From: Snodgrassella alvi_G
Lineage (GTDB): Bacteria; Pseudomonadota; Gammaproteobacteria; Burkholderiales; Neisseriaceae
DNA: 64,000 nucleotides
Direction: 5' to 3'
Assembly: GCA_946478525.1 (NCBI GenBank)
Contig: CAMLCH010000001.1
Span: 124,001 to 188,000, forward strand
The notes under the pieces: model-generated
Told to the model about the DNA's origin: nothing
Database searches by the model: none
Seen by the model: the letters and a program-made list of their open reading frames with translations, nothing else
In this document: positions 18,150 through 27,650 of the stretch, in pieces
Layout of the letters: the number at the start of each line of letters is the position of its first letter
Position numbering within the stretch: position 1 is the stretch's first letter
Made by a program: the position numbers and the translations under genes

Positions 18150-18620
18150 TTAATAGTAATCTTCATCAGGAAGCGAGTCATTAGCCCATGCTTGTTGTAA
18201 TGCAGTATGGATGATATCGGCACTGAAACCACGATAGGCGAGAAATTGCATCTGTTTATGCTTTTCTTTCAGATCCAATGGAGCTTGCCGGTATTTTTTA
18301 TGTAATATGGCTACAGCATTAGCGATTTGCTCATCTCTGTCTGGCAAATGTTCCCGAATAAGTGCCGGATCAATTCCTTTTTGTTGCAGACTTTGTTGCA
18401 GACGTAAATTGCCATGCAAACGACTTTTACTGTTAACATAAATTTCGGTATAGCGTTGGTCAGATTGCCAGTGGCGCTCAGCCAGTTCATTTAGCAATAC
18501 TTCCAGATCATCATTTTCGCCAACATATGGGCGTAGCTTGCGAGCCAGCTCACTGCGGCTAATTTCCTGTCGTGCCAGAATGTTTAATGCTCGGCTACGC
18601 AAGCTGATTTTATTGCTCAT
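18150..18620 (-). CDS. recX: Regulatory protein RecX
   Basis: A 156-aa modulator of RecA filaments. The all-helical RecX pattern is visible: RALNILARQEISRSELARKL near the N-terminus and a C-terminal repeat FLAYRGFSADIIHTAL. The start codon overlaps the gph stop (ATGA, 18617-18620), so it is coupled to gph rather than to recA, which is not in the window. Confidence 0.93.
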   Translation of the reverse strand: MSNKISLRSRALNILARQEISRSELARKLRPYVGENDDLEVLLNELAERHWQSDQRYTEIYVNSKSRLHGNLRLQQSLQQKGIDPALIREHLPDRDEQIANAVAILHKKYRQAPLDLKEKHKQMQFLAYRGFSADIIHTALQQAWANDSLPDEDYY

Positions 18621-19324
18621 GCCTGAATTTCTTGTTCTCCATGCAGGCGAATACCATCGTCTATTTGTGGTAAATGGTCAACAATCATATCTGGTTTGGT
18701 TTCTGCATGTTGTGCTAATTGTCCCATATCAGCGTATCCCCAGCTCACACCACAACTTAAAGCACCGGCTGCTTTGGCAGCGACAATATCATTGGCAGAA
18801 TCACCAACCATTAATAAATTGTGTACATCTAGCCCCAATACTTCTGCCGTATGCAAGATTGGCATGGGAGAAGGTTTTTTTTCGGTTAAAGTGTCACCAC
18901 CAACAATCAAACTGAAATAGTTTGCTAAACCAAGCTGACATAATAATTCTACTGCCAAAACTTCATTTTTGTTGGTAATAACAGCCATAGGCAGATTACG
19001 TGCTTTGAATAAGGCCAAAGCGGTTTCAACCTCTGGATACGGACGGGTGTACACACTTAAATGGTCGCGATAGTAACTCATAAAGAGGGTGAATCCTCGT
19101 GTCCACATGGCCTCTTCGACTTGACCATCTTTACGTCCGCTTAGTGCACGATGAACCAGTATGCCTAAACCATCGCCAACATATGTTGTCAGCTCGTCAT
19201 GAGGCAGGGGAGGGAGCGTAAATTCGGCTCGCATGTGGTTGGCAGCAGCACATAAATCTGCAATTGAATCAACTAATGTACCGTCAAGATCAAAAGCTAT
19301 AGCATGTATATCATTCCACTTCAT
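18617..19324 (-). CDS. gph: Phosphoglycolate phosphatase, HAD superfamily
   Basis: Removes phosphate from 2-phosphoglycolate produced during DNA repair or oxidative metabolism; cytosolic. The 235-aa product has HAD motif I FDLDGTLVDS (nucleophile Asp12, acid Asp14), motif II in VITNK, the Lys of KPSPMP, and motif IV GDSANDIVAA. A small helical cap lies between motifs I and II. It overlaps recX by 4 bp. A related HAD phosphatase specificity cannot be excluded, but length and motifs fit Gph. Confidence 0.9.
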   Translation of the reverse strand: MKWNDIHAIAFDLDGTLVDSIADLCAAANHMRAEFTLPPLPHDELTTYVGDGLGILVHRALSGRKDGQVEEAMWTRGFTLFMSYYRDHLSVYTRPYPEVETALALFKARNLPMAVITNKNEVLAVELLCQLGLANYFSLIVGGDTLTEKKPSPMPILHTAEVLGLDVHNLLMVGDSANDIVAAKAAGALSCGVSWGYADMGQLAQHAETKPDMIVDHLPQIDDGIRLHGEQEIQA

Positions 19325-19427
19325 GATAGGTCGTCTTTAGTCAGGATAATAAAGAGTTTTATTTTAACATGGGCATTTAGCCGTTATGTTTATTATTTGT
19401 ATTACTTGTGTAGATCTAGATCAGATT

Positions 19428-20501
19428 TCATCTGATCTTGGGAAAATTGAACTGGTAATTAATATTTTGTGTAAAAGTAGTATTTTTTCTCAAGATATTA
19501 TTGGGAAAAGCAGCATGATTAGGCGCATCTGAATAACCCTGCGGTTCGAAACAAATGGCAGCAAATGGCTGTAATGATTTACGCTCGCTAATAGCCTGAT
19601 GAGGCAGATGTTCGGCATTATATACCACTAATATAGGCGCATCAGTGCTAACTGCTAAAGAGAACCCGCTATCAGCAGCGTACAATCTGGCAACAATCAT
19701 ATCGGCGTTATCTTTTTCAGGCAGAATAAAGGCTGTATCTATGATGCTATCAGCAATGATACGACTTTTATTAAAATCCAGTGGCGGAGGTACATCAGCC
19801 AGATGGCCTGTTGGTATCATATTGTTGTCGGTTGCAATCATTTGTCGTGGTGCGAGCCACAACTGATGTTGGCTAATACTGTTTGCAGTTAATGACAGAT
19901 TAAAATAGCTGTGTTGGGTCAGATTAAGTAAGGTATCCTGATCACATTGCGCACGAAAGTTGACTCTCAGTTCATTGTCGCTGGTCAGGGTATAGTTAAC
20001 CCAGACATGTAAATTGCCCGGATACCCTTCATCACCATCAGGACTGAACAGATGTAAAGTAAGTGAAGCTGCATGATCATCACAATGTTGTGCAACCAGC
20101 TCCCACCAGTGCTGATCAAAACCAATATGACCTCCATGCAGATGATGCTGATGTAGATTTGCTGAAAGGTGCAGAATTTGCTCGTTCAATGGCGCTCTGG
20201 CAAAGCTAATTCGTCCAGCATGGCGGCCAATAATAGCTCCCAGATGAGGATTATTTTGGCGATAATATTCGCTACCATATGCCTCGGCATGATCAAAGCC
20301 TAAAACACATTCGATAAGTTGTTTGGCAGCTGGCAATTTTATAGAGGTGATGGTGGCACCAAAATCCATGATGGTGATTTGCATGCCATTGTGGTTGGTT
20401 AGGGTCCACAGCGTAGCTTCACGCTCATCTATGCTGCCAAATGGTCTAGATGCAATAGTGCAAAGTGGCTGATTAGTTTGTTTCATTTTTATTCGCTTCA
20501 T
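19428..20501 (-). CDS. galM: Aldose 1-epimerase (mutarotase)
   Basis: Interconverts alpha and beta anomers of galactose and other aldoses; cytosolic. The 357-aa product has GAIIGRHAGRIS, the His motif LTQHSYFNL, and the C-terminal catalytic Glu in CFEPQGYSDAPN. The start overlaps the end of rarA: ATG at 20501 gives a 29-bp overlap, ATG at 20486 (MKQTNQP) a 14-bp overlap, and neither has a strong ribosome site, suggesting coupling to rarA translation. The stop codon sits in the loop of a 9-bp hairpin (19418-19438). No other gal genes are present nearby. Confidence 0.92.
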   Translation of the reverse strand: MKRIKMKQTNQPLCTIASRPFGSIDEREATLWTLTNHNGMQITIMDFGATITSIKLPAAKQLIECVLGFDHAEAYGSEYYRQNNPHLGAIIGRHAGRISFARAPLNEQILHLSANLHQHHLHGGHIGFDQHWWELVAQHCDDHAASLTLHLFSPDGDEGYPGNLHVWVNYTLTSDNELRVNFRAQCDQDTLLNLTQHSYFNLSLTANSISQHQLWLAPRQMIATDNNMIPTGHLADVPPPLDFNKSRIIADSIIDTAFILPEKDNADMIVARLYAADSGFSLAVSTDAPILVVYNAEHLPHQAISERKSLQPFAAICFEPQGYSDAPNHAAFPNNILRKNTTFTQNINYQFNFPKIR

Positions 20502-21786
20502 CGTCCAGAGTTTGCAGATAGGCCAGCTTTTCTGCTATTTTAATTTCCAGCCCCCGTTCTACCGGCTGATAAAAATTAGGCTCCTCCATACCATCCGGCA
20601 TATATGTTTCACCAGCTGCATAGGCATTAGGCTCATCATGAGCATATCGATAATCACGACCATACCCTAACTTTTTCATCAATTTAGTAGGTGCATTTCT
20701 GAGATGGACAGGTACTTCATTGGACGAGTGACTTTTGACGAATGTGCAAGCCTCATTATAAGCATTGTATCCGGCATTACTTTTTGCTGCACAAGCTAAA
20801 TATAGCACGGCTTGCGCCAATGCCAGTTCACCTTCTGGACTGCCGAGGCGCTCATAAGTTGAAGCAGCATCATTAGCGATTTGCATCGCGCGCGGATCAG
20901 CCAATCCAATATCCTCCCAGGCCATACGCACAATTCGTCTGGATAAATAACGCGGATCGGCTCCACCGTCAAGCATGCGCGTAAACCAATATAATGCTGC
21001 ATTAGGATGTGAGCCGCGTACCGATTTATGTAAAGCAGAAATCTGTTCATAAAAGCTATCACCACCTTTATCGAATCGACGCAGATGGGTTCCCAAAGTG
21101 CTGGCTGTCATCTCAGCACTGATAATGTTTTGATTCTGAGATTGTGCAGTACGAATCAGTTGTTCAAGTAAATTCAGAAAACGACGACCATCCCCATCAG
21201 CGCTGCTGATAATCATATTTTGAGCGTCGTCATCTATGGATAGTGTTTTAAATTCCGGCAGGCTTAAGACTTTAAGCTGGAGTTGTTGCAATTCTTCTGC
21301 TTTAAGAGAGTGCAGAGTATAGACTTGGGCACGGCTTAATAGAGCCGGATTGACTTCAAAAGACGGATTTTCAGTGGTTGCACCGATAAAGGTTAGCAAT
21401 CCGCTTTCAACATAAGGCAAAAACGCATCTTGTTGAGATTTATTAAAGCGATGAACTTCATCTACAAAGAGAATCGTACTCTGCCCATTTTGTAGTGCCA
21501 GTTCAGCTTTTTCGATAGCTTCTCGTATATCTTTTACCCCGGAAAACACAGCAGATATCGGTAAAAACTGTGCTTTAAAGCTTTGTGCCAGTATACGTGC
21601 TAAAGTGGTTTTCCCCACTCCAGGTGGTCCCCATAACAGCATTGAATGCAGACGACCACTTTCAATGGCTACTCGTAAGGGTTTTCCGCTCCCAATAAGA
21701 TGTTGCTGACCAATAACATCATCCAACGAATGTGGGCGTAATTGTTCCGCCAGCGGAGATAAAGGTTTTTGGCTGAATAAGTCCAT
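20473..21786 (-). CDS. rarA: Replication-associated recombination protein A (AAA+ ATPase)
   Basis: A 437-aa clamp-loader-like ATPase (MgsA/RarA) acting at stalled replication forks. The N-terminal AAA+ core shows Walker A GPPGVGKTT (53-61) and Walker B LFVDEVHRF, sensor-1 region GATTENPSFEVN, and the tetramerisation domain with SVRGSHPNAALYW and the C-terminal GRDYRYAHDEP motif. It heads a minus-strand run rarA-galM-gph-recX. Confidence 0.96.
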   Translation of the reverse strand: MDLFSQKPLSPLAEQLRPHSLDDVIGQQHLIGSGKPLRVAIESGRLHSMLLWGPPGVGKTTLARILAQSFKAQFLPISAVFSGVKDIREAIEKAELALQNGQSTILFVDEVHRFNKSQQDAFLPYVESGLLTFIGATTENPSFEVNPALLSRAQVYTLHSLKAEELQQLQLKVLSLPEFKTLSIDDDAQNMIISSADGDGRRFLNLLEQLIRTAQSQNQNIISAEMTASTLGTHLRRFDKGGDSFYEQISALHKSVRGSHPNAALYWFTRMLDGGADPRYLSRRIVRMAWEDIGLADPRAMQIANDAASTYERLGSPEGELALAQAVLYLACAAKSNAGYNAYNEACTFVKSHSSNEVPVHLRNAPTKLMKKLGYGRDYRYAHDEPNAYAAGETYMPDGMEEPNFYQPVERGLEIKIAEKLAYLQTLDDEANKNETN

Positions 21787-21950
21787 AATCTGCCAGTCTG
21801 TATACTCTAATTCACTAGTTTACTATTGTACCTTAAAGCATTATTTTATATGTGTTGTACTTACTTACAGTATATTTGTTCATATTGTAGTAAGTTATTG
21901 TAAATATTCCATAGTTGTTAGTAGAAAACTAAGTAGAAAATCATGCCGTT

Positions 21951-22426
21951 TCAATATTCAACTGGAGTCATATTATTTTAAGCTTCATGCGGTCTTTCTG
22001 TGTTATACATCTCTAACCATTTTCCCGTTATTTTTCTTACTTGTTCCAAATTTCTTTTATAAATACAAATTTAACATCTCCGTTCGATAGGTCAGGTTAA
22101 ATCGTTCTATAGCCGTTTTGATAAGGATTGCTAGGTTTAATGTAATCTATGCTTACTCCATGTGATTTGATAATGGTTCTCGAAAAAGTTGGGGTAATCG
22201 TTTATTTCGTTTAGAGAAAATATTGAGTTTTAATTGACAATAAACCCAATCGTTTATGATTCCACTTATATCTCAGTTTCCTAATTCGACAAAAACATTT
22301 ATGAAATCCCCAATGTAAATGTCTGTCTGTTATTAACTGGCGTAACGAGATCATCATAGAGTCATCTGCCGATTTAGGCTGATAGTAGTAAGTACAGTGA
22401 CTTAAATTCACAATAACGTAACTCAT
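21951..22426 (-). pseudogene. Decayed IS3-family transposase (OrfB) remnant
   Basis: Read on the minus strand, the first 59 codons from 22426 give VNLSHCTYYYQPKSADDS and RLITDRHLHWGFHKCF, the N-terminal part of IS3-family OrfB. Further on, in shifted frames, come IERFNLTYRTEMLNLYL and GKWLEMYNTERPHEA followed by NNMTPVEY, the C-terminal signature of the same family. The middle with most of the DDE catalytic core is missing, and there are several frameshifts and stops. No intact OrfA or clear terminal repeats were found, so the element is dead and partly deleted. Confidence 0.8.
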
Positions 22427-22878
22427 TTTAATTGTTACACATTAGATACTAACCTATTGGAAATTGTAAAAAATATTGTTTTTTATAAGTTTTAATGTCA
22501 CTAGAGCGTAGACTGCCTAGCAAAATTTTAGCAAAAATTGTGGCTGAAGAGCGTAGAAGATAATTGGTGTTTGATTGAGTCATTTCAGTTGCTATATGCA
22601 TGACACAAATCTGGATTTATATAGGTAAGCTTTCTGAGACTAGCGACAACAAGATATTTTTTCCTAATCACTTTTAATTTGTGCCTATAATTACCGGTTA
22701 TTTGTGACTGTATAAATGATTTTGTCTAGTTAAGTAGAATGTCATAGCGGAATGATCCGTAAAATCTTTCTGATAGACTGGAACAAGATATGATTGCTTG
22801 TTAAGACTATACATCACTAACTTAGTGGTAATTTATCGTTAATCTAAACATTTGTTTAAAGATCATGTGGGAGAAGTG
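22427..22878. other. AT-rich region between IS3 remnant and thrC
   Basis: About 450 bp without a supported gene. It may contain further eroded IS sequence, but I could not align any part to OrfA with confidence. The thrC ribosome site (GGGAGA at 22869-22874) is at its right end. Confidence 0.5.
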
Positions 22879-24291
22879 ATGAAATATATTAGTACCAGAG
22901 GACAGACAGCGCCAAAAACTTTTAGTCAGGCGTTAATGGCTGGTTTAGCTGAAGATGGTGGATTATTATTACCACAATCCTATCCTTATGTAGATGCACA
23001 TACATTACTGCAATGGCGCGAATTGAATTACGCTGATCTGGCCTTGCAAATTATTAGCTTATTTGCTACTGATATTCCCAGAACTGATCTGAAGGCGATT
23101 ATAGATAAAACTTATACTAAAGAAATTTTCGGAAGCGATGAAATTACTCCTGTTCGTACTTTGCATGACGGTATCAAAATAGAAGGACTATCTAATGGTC
23201 CGACACTGGCCTTTAAAGACATGGCCATGCAATTACTGGGTAATTTATTTGAGTATGTACTGGCAAGAGAAAATCGTTTTCTGAATATTATCGGTGCTAC
23301 CAGCGGAGATACAGGTTCTGCTGCAGAATATGCTTTGCGCGGCAAAGAGCGGGTAAATGTGTTTATGCTGTCTCCTTATGGCAAAATGAGTGAATTTCAA
23401 CGTGCACAGATGTACAGCCTGCAAGAAGCAAATATTTTTAATATTGCAGTGCGTGGTATGTTTGATGATTGTCAGGATATTGTTAAAGCCTTGCAGAATG
23501 ATCACCAGTTCAAACAGCATTATCATCTGAGTACCGTGAATTCAATCAATTGGGGACGTATTGTTGCGCAGATTGTGTATTATTTTAAAGGTTATTTTGC
23601 TGCGACCAACACCAATGAGCAAAAGGTTTCTTTCTGTGTGCCTAGTGGCAACTTTGGCAATGTACTTGCCGGACATATTGCTCGTAGCATGGGATTACCT
23701 ATCCATCGCTTAATGGTAGCAACTAATGAAAATGATGTATTGAACGAATTTTTTGCTTCCGGCCATTATCGTCCTCGTGATGCTGCGCATACATTTGTCA
23801 CTTCCAGTCCCTCAATGGATATTTCGAAAGCATCAAATTTTGAACGATTTATTTATGATGTTGTCGATCACAATCCTGATAGGGTGCAGCAATTATGGCA
23901 ACAGGTAGCCACAGGACAGGGTTTTGATTTAAGTTTGTTACTGGACAAGATTCATCATCAGTTTGGTTTTGTAGCAGGACGCAGTATGCACAGCGATCGT
24001 CTGCAAACCATTGCGCAGGTATATGCAGAAGACGGTGAATTGATTGATCCGCATACTGCCGATGGCATTAAAGTTGCCCGACAACTGCGTGAAATCGGCG
24101 AAGTAGTTGTCTGTTTAGAAACGGCTAAAGCGGCAAAATTCAAAGAAACAATACAGCAAGCAGTTGGCGCTGATGTGTCAATCCCTCGTCCCGAAAATTT
24201 AACCAATCTGGAAGAGTTACCGCAACGGGTTACGGTATTGGATAACGATGTGCAGGCTGTAAAACAGTATGTTTGCACTCAATTGGATTAA
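22879..24291 (+). CDS. thrC: Threonine synthase
   Basis: PLP enzyme converting O-phosphohomoserine to threonine; cytosolic. The 470-aa product has the N-terminal MKYISTRG typical of the long bacterial ThrC, the PLP lysine Lys113 in PTLAFKDMAMQ, the phosphate-binding ATSGDTGSAAE, and SGNFGNVLAG. The start at 22879 follows GGGAGA with good spacing; the frame is open nine codons upstream. It is monocistronic, ending at a bidirectional terminator. The next biosynthetic partner seen is ilvA, 21 kb away. Confidence 0.96.
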   Translation: MKYISTRGQTAPKTFSQALMAGLAEDGGLLLPQSYPYVDAHTLLQWRELNYADLALQIISLFATDIPRTDLKAIIDKTYTKEIFGSDEITPVRTLHDGIKIEGLSNGPTLAFKDMAMQLLGNLFEYVLARENRFLNIIGATSGDTGSAAEYALRGKERVNVFMLSPYGKMSEFQRAQMYSLQEANIFNIAVRGMFDDCQDIVKALQNDHQFKQHYHLSTVNSINWGRIVAQIVYYFKGYFAATNTNEQKVSFCVPSGNFGNVLAGHIARSMGLPIHRLMVATNENDVLNEFFASGHYRPRDAAHTFVTSSPSMDISKASNFERFIYDVVDHNPDRVQQLWQQVATGQGFDLSLLLDKIHHQFGFVAGRSMHSDRLQTIAQVYAEDGELIDPHTADGIKVARQLREIGEVVVCLETAKAAKFKETIQQAVGADVSIPRPENLTNLEELPQRVTVLDNDVQAVKQYVCTQLD

Positions 24292-24322
24292 ATAATAATC
24301 GATTTTCTTTAATGCTAGTATG

Positions 24323-24354
24323 AAAAAACCAGCATAAGATTATGCTGGCTTTTT
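24323..24354. terminator. Bidirectional terminator between thrC and CPA1 antiporter
   Basis: A perfect 8-bp stem (CCAGCATA at 24329-24336 and TATGCTGG at 24341-24348) with A-run left and T-run right lies between convergent genes. Confidence 0.88.
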
Positions 24355-24363
24355 ATTTGCTGA

Positions 24364-25866
24364 TTAAAAATTATCCGGATTTTCAAGTTTATCCACTTTT
24401 TGTTTTAATTCTTCCGGAGTCAAAGCAATTTCTTCGCTGGCATCTGAAGCAGATTTCGCTACAGCAACCGGGTTATACACAGAAATATATTCAGAACCAT
24501 CAGGGCGATCTTCAATGGTATACATTACTCCACTGCGATTAAAGCGGTGACACTGGCGTTGATACCAGCCACGAAAGCCATGTTTGGGTTCGTTGGGGTT
24601 ATAGTAAAAGGCGTTTAATACTTCCGGTAATCCCAATCCACAGACTACGCCAGAAAGTAATACACAAATAAAAGTGTAACCGACTAAAATATCACTGTAT
24701 TTGGCCAGTGCCGGTATATTTGCAACGGCTAAAATCAAAGCCAAAGAAATACCGCCACGGACGCCACCCCATGAAAGAATGGTTAAGCTACCATGATAGC
24801 TTTTTTTATAGACTTTAGGAAACAGCATAAAGGCAAACATATTACCAACAAAGCGACTGATGTGTAATAAAACAAAGGCCACAATCCCGCCAATCACCAG
24901 CGTTTTATTGATATCAACAATGAATAATTCCAGACCGATTAACGTAAACAGAAAAGAATTAATAATTCCTTCAACAGCATGCCAGAAATTATTAACATCA
25001 TCGATTTCTTTTTTCTGTAAAACTTCCTGCCATTTATTACCAACTATCAAGCCACCAACTACACAGGCAATAGGACCAGAGGCATGCGCAAAGAAAGCTA
25101 CCAGATAAGAACCAGAAGCCAGTAAAGCAGTGGTCAGGATCAGTGACTCATTTTCATGTTTACCATGTAACAGTCGCAGAGCACCGCTGCCAAAAATAAA
25201 ACCAATAATGACCGCAGCGATAATCTCATAGAAGAAATTTTCTATTACCCCGATCGGAGACACATGCTGACCATTAATTAAAGTTAGAATAGTCATGAAA
25301 ACCACGATACACATAGCATCATTAAACAGTGATTCACCTTCAAGCTTAACCATCAGGTGTCGCGGTGTTCTGATTGAGCTGAGTACCCCTTTAATACCGA
25401 TCGGGTCAGTTGCGCCTAAAGCAGAACCAAGTAACAGCAATACCATGATTGGCACATAATCACCAATCAGATACTGAAATGCATAAATCATTCCGCCAAA
25501 AAGCAATGAGCAAAGTAATAGCCCTAATGTCGCCAGTATGAGTATTTGTCGCCAATAGCGTTTTAAATCAGAAATTTTAAATTTCAGCGCTGATGATGTC
25601 AGAATAAAACAAATCACACCATTTAGCAGAAAGTCATAAAAGTTGATATTTCCAACTGCAGCTTTTAATGCCATGATGTCGACATGGATAAAATGATTGC
25701 GCCCAAACAAATTCATACACCACTGTAAAGAAAAAACCAGAATGGCTGAAACAATTGGTACACCAATAGCAGGCGGCATATCAAAAAGGCGTTTATTTAA
25801 TAATGTCGTGACAATGGACAATGAGAAAATAACGGTCACTGCCTGAAGAAAAAGTACACTACCCAT
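24364..25866 (-). CDS. CPA1-family Na+(K+)/H+ antiporter
   Basis: A 500-aa inner-membrane protein with about 12 helices (to residue ~410) and a ~90-residue cytoplasmic tail rich in charged residues. The motifs GATDPIGIKG and LEGESLFNDA carry the conserved Asp residues of the ion site, as in NhaP-type exchangers, and WGGVRGGISLAL is the CPA1 signature near helix 10-11. It likely exports Na+ or K+ against protons for pH and osmotic homeostasis. It is monocistronic. The exact ion is not readable. Confidence 0.9.
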   Translation of the reverse strand: MGSVLFLQAVTVIFSLSIVTTLLNKRLFDMPPAIGVPIVSAILVFSLQWCMNLFGRNHFIHVDIMALKAAVGNINFYDFLLNGVICFILTSSALKFKISDLKRYWRQILILATLGLLLCSLLFGGMIYAFQYLIGDYVPIMVLLLLGSALGATDPIGIKGVLSSIRTPRHLMVKLEGESLFNDAMCIVVFMTILTLINGQHVSPIGVIENFFYEIIAAVIIGFIFGSGALRLLHGKHENESLILTTALLASGSYLVAFFAHASGPIACVVGGLIVGNKWQEVLQKKEIDDVNNFWHAVEGIINSFLFTLIGLELFIVDINKTLVIGGIVAFVLLHISRFVGNMFAFMLFPKVYKKSYHGSLTILSWGGVRGGISLALILAVANIPALAKYSDILVGYTFICVLLSGVVCGLGLPEVLNAFYYNPNEPKHGFRGWYQRQCHRFNRSGVMYTIEDRPDGSEYISVYNPVAVAKSASDASEEIALTPEELKQKVDKLENPDNF

Positions 25867-26391
25867 GCAAATACTTTCCTGATTATTTATCTAAACGTAA
25901 ACCAATTTTATAATGATTTTAAGCAGTCTCAAGTAATGATGAAAGACGTTAATTTATTTAATACCAAAATATCTAATCATCAATTTGACTGTTGATATTT
26001 ACTAACTTGTAGCGCAAAGCCTATATATCCACTAATCAAAAGACATTACAATAATTAATTACAGCAAAATATCATATCTGATAAATGATGATTAACCAAA
26101 TCTAATATTATTTCCCGTTATTAAACTTGTATATTTAAGGGGAATCTGAATTTATCGAATCATTCATTAGTAGTCCCAAAAATAGGTTTTGCTAAATTTG
26201 AAAAACATTTTTTTACATGCAATGTTTTATTAGTCAATAAAATAATAATGATTAATACCTTGTTTACTGGGAATTCAGCATAATCAGAATCATGATAATC
26301 TAAAGGTTTACTAATTGAATTATCAATAAATCAAGACTGGTATTCCCAGCTAAAGCAATATATTGTGCTATCTTTTCAAATCACTAATATT
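25867..26391. other. AT-rich intergenic region
   Basis: A 525 bp gap downstream of the DyP peroxidase gene and upstream of the CPA1 gene (both minus strand). It is AT-rich, with no coding frame, RNA gene or clear terminator seen. Confidence 0.5.
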
Positions 26392-27330
26392 TTAGGTATC
26401 AAATTCATCCAGAAAATCTGGTGAAGGAATGAAGAATAGGGTGCCTGTAACCGGTGTGCTGAAATCGAGCAAACGATCGGTATGACCTTCTGCATTGCCA
26501 CTAAACATCTGTTTCAGCATTTGGTGAGTAACCGCGAAAGAACGGGAATAACCTATAAAAAAAGTTCCATACTCATTTTTAGATGCCTGAGAAAAAGCTA
26601 CATTGGCACGGATAATTTTCATTTCGTTGCCTTCAGCGTCATAAACCTTGCTGACATTATTATGTGCAGTACCCGGTTTTTCATCGTCAGACAGTTCGAT
26701 ATCATTGAAACGACGACGGCCAATAACTTTTTCCTGTTCTTCAACAGGTAAATTACGCCATGCTTGCATATTATGCAGATATTTTTGCGTAAAAGCATAA
26801 CTACCATGGCGAAATTCTGGATCTTCATCGCCTATCAATGCATATTCTTTCTTATCACATTCTTCTGGATTTTCTGTACCATCAACAAAACCAATAATGG
26901 CACGTCCATCCAGATATCGAAATCCACTAACCTCATCAATGAAATAAGTAGCATCGGCCAATAATTCATTAATCATAGATGCTAATTCATAGCAAATATC
27001 CTGACGATCAGCACGAATATGGAAAAATAAGTCTCCTTTAGTCGCTACAGCTGTATGCTTAGGTCCCTGAATAGCTTCAAAGGGAACTAATTCTTTGGGT
27101 TTTGGTTTGCCAGGGCGCAATTTATCCCATGCATCTGAGCCTATTCCCATTAAAGCATTAAAATTTTCCCCATAAAAACGGTTTTGCATACTACGTAGCA
27201 GAGCAGAGAAGCCCGTAGCAAATTCAATAACTTTTGCGTAAGACTGAGGATTATCGTTTATCCCTAAAGTTATAAATAATACACTTTTCCCGGGAGAGGC
27301 AATTACCGGAGAAGTTCTCATTACAGTCAT
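26392..27330 (-). CDS. Dye-decolourising (DyP-type) heme peroxidase, YfeX-like
   Basis: A 312-aa cytosolic heme peroxidase. The DyP signature GFVDGTENP (147-155) supplies the distal Asp150; His223 in GTAHNNVSK is the likely proximal heme ligand, and an Arg follows in KIIRANVAF. The length and lack of a Tat signal fit the YfeX group rather than exported EfeB. Such enzymes use hydrogen peroxide to oxidise porphyrinogens or dyes; a physiological substrate is unknown. ATG at 27330 (MTVMRTSP) is preferred over 27348 because AAGGGA lies 5 nt upstream. Confidence 0.92.
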   Translation of the reverse strand: MTVMRTSPVIASPGKSVLFITLGINDNPQSYAKVIEFATGFSALLRSMQNRFYGENFNALMGIGSDAWDKLRPGKPKPKELVPFEAIQGPKHTAVATKGDLFFHIRADRQDICYELASMINELLADATYFIDEVSGFRYLDGRAIIGFVDGTENPEECDKKEYALIGDEDPEFRHGSYAFTQKYLHNMQAWRNLPVEEQEKVIGRRRFNDIELSDDEKPGTAHNNVSKVYDAEGNEMKIIRANVAFSQASKNEYGTFFIGYSRSFAVTHQMLKQMFSGNAEGHTDRLLDFSTPVTGTLFFIPSPDFLDEFDT

Positions 27331-27650
27331 GGTATTCCCTTCGACCAATAAACAGTATTGGTCAATATATTCTTAACAAAATTTAGTAATATATTTTTGC
27401 AAATAGATTAAGCATACCAAGGGTCTGCATCGAAATTTTTCATTAACATAATAATGTTAAATCTTTCACTAAAAATAATCTATTGCTAAAAATACATAGA
27501 ATCCTAAATGGGGCTATTTAATTTTAAATTAAGTATAAATTAACTAAATTTTCTTATTTTACCGCAATATTCAACAAAAATTCTTTATTAATATCATTTT
27601 TGTTTTTAAAATAGAATGATTACTCATAATTACTATCACTGTACGTAAAA
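27331..27650. other. AT-rich divergent intergenic region
   Basis: A 320 bp gap between the divergent DyP peroxidase and ybaL genes. It is A/T-rich and presumably carries both promoters. No Fur or OxyR-like operator could be identified with confidence. Confidence 0.5.

Noticed and set aside
22211..22426. 71-aa frame as an intact small gene
   Set aside because: It is the N-terminal fragment of an IS3 OrfB; the last ~12 residues are out of frame relative to the family.
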